Source: Strigops habroptila (Eukaryota; Chordata; Aves; Psittaciformes; Psittacidae). From it: a DNA stretch of 64,000 bases. Within the stretch, counting starts at the first letter, position 1, and each line of letters opens with the position of its first letter. This document shows positions 1-22,110 of the stretch, piece by piece. The stretch lies in NCBI RefSeq assembly GCF_004027225.2, contig NC_044298.2, positions 372,001 to 436,000 of the forward strand. The letters are read 5' to 3'. The position numbers were made by a program, and so were the translations under genes. The notes beneath the pieces are model-generated. The model was given only the letters and a program-made list of their open reading frames with translations. It ran no database searches and had not been told where the DNA came from.

Positions 1-27
1 GGCATTGTCCTGCCCCCAGCTCTGAGG

Positions 28-2551
<2,524 letters not shown>

Positions 2552-3712
2552 GAACGCCGGGAGGAGAGGTGGGACAGTGATGGGACACCAGCCCTCGCCA
2601 GCCGGGGGCAGAGCTTGAGGCGGGGTATGGAGCGGGGGGGGTCTCTTGGTGTTTTCGGGTGGTTCATACATCCTCTGATGGAGCAACAGGGCTGGGTTTG
2701 GGGACTTGGTGCATCCTCTGATGCTTTGGGGCTCATTGGGTGCTCAGGGCTTGCTGGAGAAGCGAAACTCATTGCTGGACTACTAAGAGGTTCTCATCCA
2801 GCACCCATTTCCCCAACCCCAGTGCATCCCTCGCCCCATCCTTGCTTCCCACAGCCAGGAGGACTCTGGAGGGCTGGGCATTACCCCGCGTGACTAATGG
2901 AGTTTCGCCTTCTCGATTAATAAACCACATAAAGCTGCATGGCAAAGCCACGCTCCCGCCTGCCGCTGCCCCGGCACCCCCTGGCCTCCGGGAGCGGGGA
3001 GTTTGATGAGGATTTTCCATCTCCAGCAGAGATGATGCGTCCCAGGGGTTATCTGTCCTGGCACCACACGTCCAGGGCTTGCTGAGTTCTGCTGTTATAA
3101 AAGAGCTATAAAAAGCACCGGAGCTGCATGGTACAGGGGGAAAACCGCTTGGGGAGATGCCAGGATCCCTTGGCACTGAGGCCACACATCCCATGTGTTT
3201 GCTGGGAGCAGCATCCCACATTGGGCTGTGCTCCCTGTTCTGTGGTCCCTGGGGACGTCGCTGTGCCCAGGCTGTGCCAGGGGGCTTTCTGGCTCCACAG
3301 GGCTGGTGGGTGCTGCCACTTCCTATGTGGGGAAGACCTCATCCACCCACAGGATCTCATCCACGAGGGGTGTCACGGATGAGGATCCTTGGGCCAGAGG
3401 GGAGAGAAAGCTGGTGGTGACACTGGCACATCAATGGCACCCTTTGCCCCTGGTCCCCACCTTGATTTCACCTCTGTTGTGACCCCAGGAACAAACCAAA
3501 CCCCTTGTGCTACATTTCGGTCGCTGGTCGGATCCTTTCCGGGGGATCTTTAGTTATGAGGGTTTCTTCGTACAGATATAAAACCAAGGAGAAGGGGAAC
3601 ACCCAGCAGAGGGTTTGTGCCACGCTGGGTCCGTGCCGCTGTCCCAGTGCCATCCCCATCCGCACCAGTGCCAGGGCCCCTCGAGGCGGCGGCTTCAGCC
3701 CTGGGGTCTCGC
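2552..3712. other. Tail-to-tail gap between HAPLN2 and BCAN
   Basis: This is the 3' flank of HAPLN2, with a canonical AATAAA at 2919-2924, about 370 bases after the stop. It implies a compact 3' UTR. From about 2930 to 3712 I see no convincing exon. This part holds the 3' UTR of BCAN, but no TTTATT (AATAAA on the minus strand) is evident, so the BCAN poly(A) site is unplaced. Confidence 0.6.
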
Positions 3713-12494
<8,782 letters not shown>

Positions 12495-12502
12495 CCTCTG
12501 CC

Positions 12503-13720
12503 CTGCAAAGGGAGGGGAGGAAAACCCACCACACGTGAAGCACCCAAAATGTCCCTGCCCTGCATGAGGGAACCCCCCCCCAGACCCTCTGTGTGGTGAT
12601 GGGGTGATGCCGTGAGGTGTTGGGGCACAGAGGGAGAGGGTAGCACCAGCCATGGGGCAACTTGGAGGGTGGAGAGGAGAGGGAAAACAAGGGAATGGAT
12701 CATGGTTAACATGAGCAACTGGGACAACTGGCTGGGCAGCACTGGGTCCCATCCAGCCCCACCAGCCTTCCCAGGTCCCTTGGGGACAGCAGAACCCAGC
12801 CTGGCCCTGACAGCATGGAAAGTCTGAGCCCAAACCCTGGCTGTGGTGGGCAGGAGGCGATGCCAGAGCTGGGGCCATGTGTCCGCAGCGGAAAACCTCG
12901 GGATGGTTTCGGAACAGCCCGTGCAGAGCAGGGAAAAGGCAGCGAGAGCCGCGGCGGGGACTGGAACGTGCAAGCGGGACGTGCACACGCGTGTGCGCTG
13001 GTGCTTGTGCACATGTGTGTGCGTGAGCCCGTGCACGTGTGCTTGGTGGGACGAAGGGGGTTGAGGTCAGCCTTGGAGGGGGGGGGCACACAAAGGGCCG
13101 GGCAGGGGAGGAGGGAAGGAGCGGGAGGAGGTTTCTCTTTGCCATTCAGCTCACGCCGGAGGTTCCCTGCGTGCAGGCTGGGAAAACCAGGGCCGACCAA
13201 AGCAGCCCTTATGTCCCAGCCTCTCCCAGGGCTGCCTGGCACAAAGGGCTGGGGACGGAGCTGAAAGGACAGCCCAGTGCTATAGCACGGCTGTCACCAG
13301 CCCCCAGCCCTCCCCAGGGGACATGGGGCATGTCACGGGGGGGCTGTGGCTTCCCAGGGCCTCTTGCAGCCCCGCATAGAGGAGGGCGATGGGGGGATGC
13401 AGGAGATGCGCCTGCACGGTGCAGGGGAGCATCGCTCGGTGCCCCCTGGTCCCTCTGCGCAGGCTCCACGGGGATGGGGGTTCCTGGGAACGCTTCGGAG
13501 CCCCGGACACTCAGAGCAGCTTTTCAGTCCATGAGCTCTTTGTACTGTGGGTTTCGGCAGCCTCAGAAGAGGATTTGGCACCTGCACAGTGCTCCCGGGG
13601 CCAGGTACCGGCTGCCAGGGCCAGGCTGGCAGGAGGCTGGTCCCATCCCTGCATCCCTCTGCAAGCAGAGTGCCCGGAGTGCACCCGTGGGACCGGTGCA
13701 CCAGGGAGAGGCTGTGAATA
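12503..13720. other. BCAN 5' flank / start of BCAN-NES intergenic DNA
   Basis: GC-rich DNA upstream of the BCAN start exon. It should contain the untranslated first exon and promoter, but I cannot place them. A run of alternating purine/pyrimidine (GTGCACACGCGTGTGCGC and neighbours) lies at about 12970-13045 and could adopt Z-DNA. No coding exon is recognised. Confidence 0.4.
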
Positions 13721-13721
13721 C

Positions 13722-14695
13722 AGCCCCTGGCACCACACACCATAGACATACAGTCCCAGGCACCATGCACCATGGATGCACAGCCCCTGGCACCACACAC
13801 CATGGATGCACAGCCCCTGGCAGCACACACCATAGACATACAGTCCCAGGCACCATGCACCATGGATGCACAGCCCCTGGTACCACGCATCATGGATGCA
13901 CAGCCCCTGGTACCGTGCACCATGGATGTACAGCCCCTGGCACCACACACCATGGATATACAGCCCCTGGTACCATGCACCATGGATGCACAGCCCCTGG
14001 CACCACACACCATGGATATACAGCCCCTGGTACCATGCACCATGGATGCACAGCCCCTGGCACCACACACCATGGATATACAGCCCCTGGTACCATGCAC
14101 CATGGATGCACAGCCCCTGGCACCACACACCATGGATATACAGCCCCTGGTACCATGCACCATGGATGCACAGCCCCTGGCACCACACACCATGGATATA
14201 CAGCCCCTGGTACCATGCACCATGGATGCACAGCCCCTGGCACCACAACACCATGGATATACAGCCCCTGGTACCATGCACCATGGATGCACAGCCCCTG
14301 GCACCACACACCATGGATATACAGCCCCTGTACCGTGCACCATGGATGCACAGCCCCTGGCACCACACACCATGGATATACAGCCCCTGGTACCATGCAC
14401 ATGGATGCACAGCCCTGGCACCACACACCATGGATATACAGCCCCTGGTACCATGCACCATGGATGCACAGCCCTGGCACCACACACCATGGATATACAA
14501 GCCCCTGGTACCATGCACCATGGATGCAGAGCCCCAGCACCATGCACTATGGTTGTACAGCCCCTGCTACCACACACCATGGATGCACAGCCCCAGCACC
14601 ATGCACTATGGATGTACAGCCCCTGCTACCACACACCATGGATGCACAGCCCCAGCACCATGCACTATGGATGTACAGCCCCAGCCCCAAGCACC
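13722..14695. repeat. 60-bp minisatellite, about 16 units, open in several frames
   Basis: This is a tandem array of a roughly 30-base half-unit that alternates as a 60-base dimer. One half carries CACCATGGATGCACAGC and the other CACCATGGATATACAGC, joined by CCCCTGG-rich linkers. The middle part (about 13920-14400) is nearly perfect. The ends are degenerate, with CTATGG-type variants from about 14545. Because 60 is a multiple of three and the unit has few stops, long open frames of up to 636 codons cross it on both strands, and every half-unit has an ATG in strong context. I treat these as repeat artefacts, not genes. Confidence 0.95.
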
Positions 14696-17600
14696 ATGAC
14701 CATCACCCATCCTGTGGTGAGCACAGACCCCGTTCCCAGCAGGAGCTCCCCACGGGCAGCCGGAGCCAAGCCAGGAACTCTCTGTGCTCCGCATCATTTA
14801 CATTCAGCCCCAGAGCTCTGGAGCAGGGACAAACCCTCCCTCCTGGTGGCTGGGCTCCAGCGGGGTCTGGCTGCAAGGAAGCACCTTCCCTTCCCGTTCC
14901 CAAGGCACCGCCGTGGCCTGAGCAGCGGCCCCGGAGCCCCGGGCAGTGATGAAACCCTTCAGGAACGGGGTGAGCGGGGGCCTGCTCCCCTCATGCACCC
15001 TTCCCTGGCTGGGATAAGGTGCTGGAGCACCGGGAATGGGATGTGGAGGGGGTTAAACCCTATCTCAAGCTGCCATGGGCAATGCCTTGGAGCCCCATGA
15101 TGGCAAAAGGTGCTGGGTTTGGGGTTGGAATTTCGGTTGGGTTTTGGTTTTCTGTCTTTGCCACAAATGGAAAGTTTTTCAGCCCACACGTCGGGAGGGG
15201 AAAGCCAGGAACAGGAGGAGGGAAAAGCGGCCAAGAAGACAGGGGTATGGAGGCGATTGTGGGGACCATCATCTCTAAGACCTCGGAGCTTGGGAGCTGC
15301 TGAAGACAGACTGAGACACAGGCACGCACGCAGGTGACATCCATCTCCATGGGAAACCAGGTGGAAAATGGAGCTGGAGTCTATTTTGGGATGGGAACGA
15401 TCTTTTTTGCTCCCCTGAGCTCGGCCCCGCTTTCAGAGGACATGATTTGAGGCTGCAGCTCCAGGGGCAAAGGCCGGAGCTGCATCCATCGTGCGAGGGG
15501 ACGGATGATCCCTGACCCCTTCCCATCTGGGAAGGGGCTTCCTCCTCCTCCACGACCCCCTTGTCCCCTCCACGTGCGGGCGGCTCCTCCCGTCTCACAA
15601 GGTGCCCGCAGCCCGCAGCGAGCCGGGGGGAGCAGTCAGCGGAGCGGTGGCTTTCCAGGGATGCTCAGCTGCAGAATGAGTCAGCAGCAGCCACGGGCAG
15701 AGCTTGGCCACGCTCCAGGCTGGAGCAGGGAGCCCTTGTCCCCACGGCAAAGGGCTCCGGACACCCCAGCCCATGTCCCCATCCATGCACGCACCCATCC
15801 CGCCACGCACGTGGCTGCCTCTGGAGCAGCTCCCCCGCTGCAGCCAGGATCCATCCCCAAGCCCTGGATGTGCGGGGGGTGCTCGGAGGGGTCGGGAAGC
15901 GCCCGGCAGCCTCTTGGCAGCAGCCGCTGGCAAAGCTTAAAAGGCCGGAAGCAGGTGGGGAGAACGGGGGGTACCTCTGGCTGCCAGAACCCCTCAGCCC
16001 CCCCTATTCCAACAGGGAGAAAGGGGCTCCTTGTTGTAGGGCTGGGATGCAGCGGGGAGCGGAGGGGGGGGACCGCAAGGAGGGGTTGGGAGCAGACCCC
16101 ATAGGGACACATGGAGGTTTGCAAAGCTATCCCCACCTCTCCCCCTGCTGTAGAGCTCCGGTGGGGAAACTGAGGCAGGAGTTGGGACAAGAGGAGTGTG
16201 GGGTGGAGGATGTGGGGTCCCACATCGCGGCATTGCTGCTCAGTGGCAGCACCTCCACACGCTCACGCAGCTCCTCGCTCCCAGCACAAAGGCTCCCAGT
16301 TTCCCCAGTCTAAACGCAGAAAGGCAGCCCTAAAGCATCCCGGTCACCCTCCAGGAGCTGGGAAAGGCTCCGGGATGGGGCAGAGGGAGCTTTTCCCACC
16401 CCTCCGGCAGCCGAAAGGAAGAGCAACAGGTTCTGGGTTGGACTCAGCCAGGAGAAGTCCCCGTGATGGGAGACGAGGCGGCTTCAGTCAAAAGCGGTCC
16501 CCGGAGGCGATGCTCAAGGGCAGCCCCTTCATCCCGGGGACAAACTGGGATGTACGGGAAGGAAAAGGGAACGCAGCAAACTGCCCCGACCCGGGGCACC
16601 CCACGGAGGGGTCGGGGGGTCACACTGGGGCTGCTCAGAGGAGAAAAGCCATGGAAATCCCACAACATGTTCCTGTGTTCCTCCCCTCTGCACTGGGACA
16701 CGGGCAGTGCTGGGGGACGGGGCCAGGAGGGCCGGTGGTGCCCTGCAGCCCTCCCAGCTCCTGGGCTCTGCCCCCGGGATGGGGCAGCTTTGCCCCATGG
16801 AAAACCTCCCTATGGAGCATCCGGGCAGGACTGGGGGAAGCCGGAGCCCCGGGGCTCTGTGCAAGGCCCTGCCCAGCTCCGTGCCTCAGTTTCCCTTTCC
16901 ACTCTCCCCTGACTGCAGCCTCCTTGGGACAAGGACCCATGCAGAGGCTCTGCAGGAGAGAAGGGGAAGGCTCCCCGTGATGGGACACCCCAGATCCATG
17001 CTGGACCCCCATTCCCCTCCGGCAGCTCTCCCAAAACAATGGTCCCATGGGAGCAGCTGCTGAAACACCCCCAAAATTCCCATTATTCCCAACGGGACGA
17101 GCCGGGCAGCACAAAAGTCCTTTTCCCATCCAACTTAGCAAGATCCCCCCTTTACTCCCTGCTCTGCCCCAGCACTGCAGCTACAAGCTAGTCCATTCAA
17201 AACCAGAAAGATGCTGTGAGGGGGTCGGTGACAAGGACAAACCTCCCCAAAGCAGGACCATCAGCTTCCAGCATCCTCCTGCCCTGCGATGGAGGATGCC
17301 CCATGCCCGGTGCCTGCATCCCATGGGAAAAACCACGAGGAAAGCTCTCGGCATCCCCACGCTGGAGCATGTCTCCTTTTACTCTCCCCCGGCGCAGAGG
17401 TGAAACGAGATACAGGGATTAGTAGCTCCCTCCTCACCCCTCGGCCGTTCCCCGCCGCGTTCCCCGCATCCCACCTTGCTCCATGCGCGGCGGCAGCTCC
17501 TTGGGGACCCTTCCTGGTGGTGGCAGCGCCGGGGGAGCGTCCCAAGCCCCGAGGCCACGGTGAGGGGCTTTGCTGCGGCTTCTCCGGGGCAGTGCTGGCA

Positions 17601-18774
17601 GGAGGGCTGGGACCGAGCTCCACCAGGCATAAGTGCAGGCAGCGAGCAAAGAGGAGCCTTGTATGTGTGTGTGTGTGTCCGTGTCCTCGTCTCCTTTTCT
17701 TTCGCCTTCTTTTCCCTTCCCCTTTCCCTCCTCCTTTTATATTTATTCCTTCCCCTCATTAAAGGAGGGGGGGGAATAGACGATGACCGTGCTGGCACCA
17801 GCGCCTTGTCCCTCCCCTTCCCTCCTTTCCCTCCCTTCCCTCCCTCCCGGCAGCAGGCAAACCCAGCACAAGATGCTGGGAGAGGAGGATGCTCAACCCT
17901 GGCACGTTATTTAACCCAATGCAGCACAAGCGGAGGAGCAGCCGGCGCTGGATCCCAAGGACATGGCTGGAGGAGGGACCCCCACCCTCCACACAGCCGG
18001 GAATGCCCTTTGGATGCTGAATTCTAACACTTGGCAGCTCCAGCTGGATGAGGAGGGGGCCATGGGCAGGGGTCTTTGTCATGTAAAATCACCTTTTGGG
18101 AGTGAATAGAGACACCATCCAGGGGCTGGAGGGACCCAGCCCCAAAAGGGTGGTGGGAGAAGCCGGACCCGGGCTCCGGTGCGACACCGTGCCTCAGTTT
18201 ACCCACCTGCAGCCGTGTCATGGGCACTTAACGCATCTTTAGGCTTGATGACTTAGGGATTCCTTCTGAAGGGGCCCCACCGGGGTGCGGGGTGCAGCTG
18301 AGGACCCTCGTTTAGGAGAAGGGCAGTGCCCATCGGCCAGCCTCAGGGCTGCTCTTACCCAGACCTGGCTCCCGCTGTGTGTGGTGTGGAGCATCCTCTG
18401 GCTCCTGCCAGCTAATTGCAGGGTGAGTTTGCAGCAAACTGCAGCTCCTGAGTGGAATTCATCATTCCTCACCCCGGGAATTAATTGCAGCGGCGAAGGC
18501 GGACTCATGCGCGACGCAGTGGCGGGGGGATGCTCTGCCCTCCAGGGATGGACATAGGGATGGGGATAGGGATGGGGTACCCAGCCTTTGCCCCCCCGCC
18601 CCCCTCGCCCTACCCCATCCATGAGCTCACATCCTGCACCCGGTAGTTTTGTGGTGAAAGGCTCTGGGTTGGGAATCGCAGAGCTCAGCAAGGAGCATCC
18701 CCATCCTAATTGGGAACAAATGTTCCAGCCTGGATGGGGTTTCTGCTTTCCAGCCCTGTCGTGGGCTCATCCCC
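14696..18774. other. BCAN-NES intergenic DNA, no gene seen
   Basis: GC-rich sequence without any exon I recognise. The open frames are short to medium and lack domains or conserved splice structure. Short low-complexity tracts occur, such as GT repeats near 17660 and pyrimidine/purine runs near 17680-17850. Regulatory elements for the divergently transcribed BCAN and NES could lie here, but nothing specific can be supported. Confidence 0.5.
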
Positions 18775-19345
18775 AGAGCGGGAGCAGCAGGTCAGGGAGG
18801 GGATCCTGCCCCTCTGCTGCGCTTGGTGAGACGACCCCCTGCAGCCCTGGTCGAGCTCTGGAGCAGCAACACCGGGGCGGACATGGAGCTGTTGGAGCGA
18901 GGCCAGGGGAGGCCCCGGAGCTGCTGCGAGGGCTGGAGCAGCTCTGCTCTGGAGCCAGGCTGAGAGAGCTGGGCTGGGGCAGCCTGGAGAAGAGAAGGCT
19001 CCTGAAGGGGAGATCTTAGAGCAGCTCCAGTGCCTAAAGGGGCTCCAGGAAACCTGGAGAGGGGCTTTGGACAAGGGACAGGACAAGGGGAATGGCTTTA
19101 ACCTGCCAGAGGGGCGATTGAGGTGAGCTCTGAGGCAGAAGCTCTTCCCTGTGAGGGTGCTGAGGCCCCAGAGAAGCTGTGGCTGCCCCATCCCTGGCAG
19201 TGTTCAAGGCCAGGTTGGACACAGGGGCTTGGAGCAACCTGCTCTAGTGGAAGGTGTCCCTGCCCGTGGCAGGGGCTTGGAGCTGGAGGAGCTTTAAGGT
19301 CCCTTCAACCAACCCGAGTTCGATGTGGTTCGATAAATTCTACCC
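18775..19345 (+). mobile_element. CR1 LINE fragment, intergenic
   Basis: This is a sense-orientation CR1 3' region of about 570 bases. It includes the 'ggctggagcagctctgctctg' segment, the AGGCTGAGAGAGCTGGGCTG segment and the terminal CTTTAAGGTCCCTTCAACC. The target-site tail is not obvious. It is one of the two longest CR1 pieces in the window, with the copy at 915-1515. Confidence 0.9.
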
Positions 19346-19779
19346 GTGCCGGCTCACAGGATGCCTTCCAGGGCTGTGGCTCTGACTGCCCCTTCCCAGG
19401 GCAGCTCCTGGTCCCTCTTGGCTGATGGCATTAGTGGGGAAAAGTTCTTGGTACATCCAGGTCCTGGAAGGGGTAGGGGAAGAGGGTGAAGACCAAAGTG
19501 GCAGCAGGGCACAACCCTTATTTGACATCAGAGAATCTCTATCCCTGCCTGCAGTCACCTAGGGTCTCCCAGCCCTTCCCATTGCCCCAGGCCCAGCCCC
19601 AGCAGCCAAGGGTATGGGAAGGGGTCCGGTTCCCAGCTGCATCCAGGCTGGAAGAGCCCCAGTGCCCAGATGTGCTTCCTTCTCCCCCTCCTCCTGCTCC
19701 AGCCCTGCTTGAAGTCACGTAACAGCTCTGACACGTGCCCCGTGCCAAGCTGGCTGGCACCGGGGGGGGAACACACGTC

Positions 19780-20335
19780 CCAGTCCCATGGGATCCTGGC
19801 CCTGAGCATCCCCCAGGGACACAGACATCCCCATCCCATGGGATCCTGACCCTGAGCATCCCCCAGAGACACAGACATCCCCATCCCATGGGATCCTGAC
19901 CCTGAGCATCCCCCAGAGACACAGACATCCCCATCCCATGGGATCCTGACCCTGAGCATCCCCCAGAGACACAGACATCCCCATCCCATGGGATCCTGAC
20001 CCTGAGCATCCCCCAGAGACACAGACATCCCCATCCCATGGGATCCTGACCCTGAGCATCCCCCAGAGACACAGACATCCCCATCCCATGGGATCCTGAC
20101 CCTGAGCATCCCCCAGAGACACAGACATCCCCATCCCATGGGATCCTGACCCTGAGCATCCCCAGAGACACAGACATCCCCATCCCATGGGATCCTGACC
20201 CTGAGCATCCCCCAGAGACACAGACATCCCCATCCCATGGGATCCTGACCCTGAGCATCCCCCAGAGACACAGACATCCCCATCCCATGGGATCCTGACC
20301 CCAAGCATCCCCCAGGGACACAGATGTCTCTATTC
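19780..20335. repeat. 50-bp minisatellite, about 11 units
   Basis: Tandem copies of a 50-base unit whose core includes CATGGGATCCTGACCCTGAG and CCCCCAGAGACACAGACATC. Copies are nearly identical. One has lost a single C near 20160. Fifty is not a multiple of three, so a minus-strand frame that stays open across the array cycles through three unit phases and gives a 50-residue period. It is not a gene. Confidence 0.95.
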
Positions 20336-22010
20336 CAAGTGATTGCCAACCCTGAGCACCCCACAGGAGGAAGGGATACATAGACATCCCCACCCCGGGG
20401 TGTCCCTCCAGGCTCCCCCAAGCAAGGAAGTGCTGGGACCCCTCTACATCCCTGGGGATCCTGAGTCCTCCCTGGGCTGCAGGATCTGGGTTGTCCCTAC
20501 GGGAGAAAGGATGGGGCAAAGCCAAAGCAAAGGTGTGAGGAGGAAGAGGAGAGCAAGGCCGGCTCCGGAGCAGACGTGCAGCTGGAAACAAGGAGGAGGA
20601 GGAGTATGCTGAAGGCTCAGGCAGAGCTCTGGGGACCCGGAGATGAATGACCCAACCTCAGCGCTCCCTGTGCTGCTTAATGGCATTTCAATGCTGCTGC
20701 AAGAGGCAAAGCAGAGGCTGGCCAGGGAGCCAGGCAGGAAGTCTGGCCGGAGATGAGCCGGGAAGACGATGCCTTTGGGGACCCCCAAGTAAGGGCATCC
20801 CCCCCCTTAACACTGAGAGGGAGAACCCGCTCCCTGCCATGGGGCTGGGGCCGGGATCGCTGTTACTGCTGCTCCCAGGCGGTGGGGACATGGAGCCCGC
20901 AGCGGTGCGGGGCTGGAAGGAGCGTGGGGACAGCGCTGGGTGGCCTTTGCCAGCAGAGGGGACTGTTGCTTGTGTCTGGAGCTCGCCCGGAGCCGCCCCT
21001 TGGGACAACGAGGAAAGGGACGTTTTCCCTTTCCCTCTTTTCCTGGGCGGGACACGAGGGACCATCCCATGGGAGAACCGCGGTCACTCGGAGAGGGGGA
21101 GGAAGGGGGAAAGCGCCGGCAACAAGTTTCTCCCCAACAGACGTTTTCCTGCTTCTTTTGTTCCCGAATTTCCAGTTCGAAGCCTCCTCCCCTCGCCCCC
21201 GCCCCCCCCCCCGCCCTCCATTGGAACCAAATGAGGAGCCGGCGCTTGCCAAGTCTCAGACGCGGAACCGGCTGCAGTCCCCTTTGGGCTTCCCATGTGG
21301 AATGCGAGGATGCTGCAGCTGGACACAGCTGGATGCAGCACCCCAAGGAGGGGGTGGCCGGGGTGATGCCCTGTGCCACCCCCCCTCTCTGCTGTCCCCC
21401 TTGTGCCAAAGCGGTGTCGCTACGGCTGCAGGGCATTGAGCCCAAAACTGGCCACCGAGAGGCACCGGTGTTCCCGGTGCAGCCAGCACCTTCCCGGGAA
21501 TGTGGGACCATAGACGGGCCCCGTTGGGCTTCCTTAGCCCCACTGTTTGGAGCAGCACGGGAAGGATGCCCTTATCGCCAACTGACCTTTGGACATCTCC
21601 CAAGCTCCATGCCGAGCCCCACAGCAGCTCCTCCAGCCCCACAGCAGCCCCACAGCAGTTCTGCAGCTCCACAGCAGCCCCTCCAGCCCCACAGCAGCTC
21701 TCCAGCCCCACAGCAGCCCCTCAAGCCCCACAGCAACCCTTCCAGCCCCACAGCACAGCGCTCAAGCTTTGGAAGGGGGGCAGATTTTCCCAGCCAAGCC
21801 ATGCCAGGGGGGGATCCAACCCCTCCAACCACCTTCCTAAAGTGCCAAGAAACACCTTGCTCTTCCCCAAGGCTAGAACATCACATCTGGAGCACAGCTG
21901 GGGGGAGGCTCAAGTGGCTGGAGCCCGTGTGGGCTGGAGCCGGGCAGGAGCGGAAGGGTTAAACCTGGCGGCTCGCCCGGGGCTCAGGGGCCTCCCACTT
22001 GCCCAGCGTG
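20336..22010. other. NES upstream region with short CAG/CCC repeats
   Basis: GC-rich DNA leading to nestin. From about 21605 to 21765 there are imperfect 18-24 base repeats built on AGCCCCACAGCAGCCCCTCC. Nothing else is recognisable. The NES promoter should be in the last few hundred bases, just before a TATGAATA-like sequence at 22014. Confidence 0.45.
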
Positions 22011-22110
22011 GAGTATGAATAGCTGCGCTCCCCTCTGCTCCAGGCACTCTTCCCTCCCTGCCTTCCCCCTCTTCCAGAGCCGCGGCATCCTCCGGCATCC
22101 CCCGGCGCCG

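Noticed and set aside
13039-15100. 636-codon plus-strand and 415-codon minus-strand open frames near 14 kb
   Set aside because: They run through the 60-bp minisatellite. Period, both-strand openness and lack of any domain show a repeat artefact.
19539-20591. 350-codon minus-strand frame with a 50-residue period
   Set aside because: It comes from the 50-bp minisatellite. The period arises because three DNA units make one peptide period.
22015-22110. NES start at the upstream in-frame ATG (22015)
   Set aside because: It would add 32 residues with no counterpart in the human protein, and the ATG lies in a TATA-like TATGAATA. It is kept only as an alternative.
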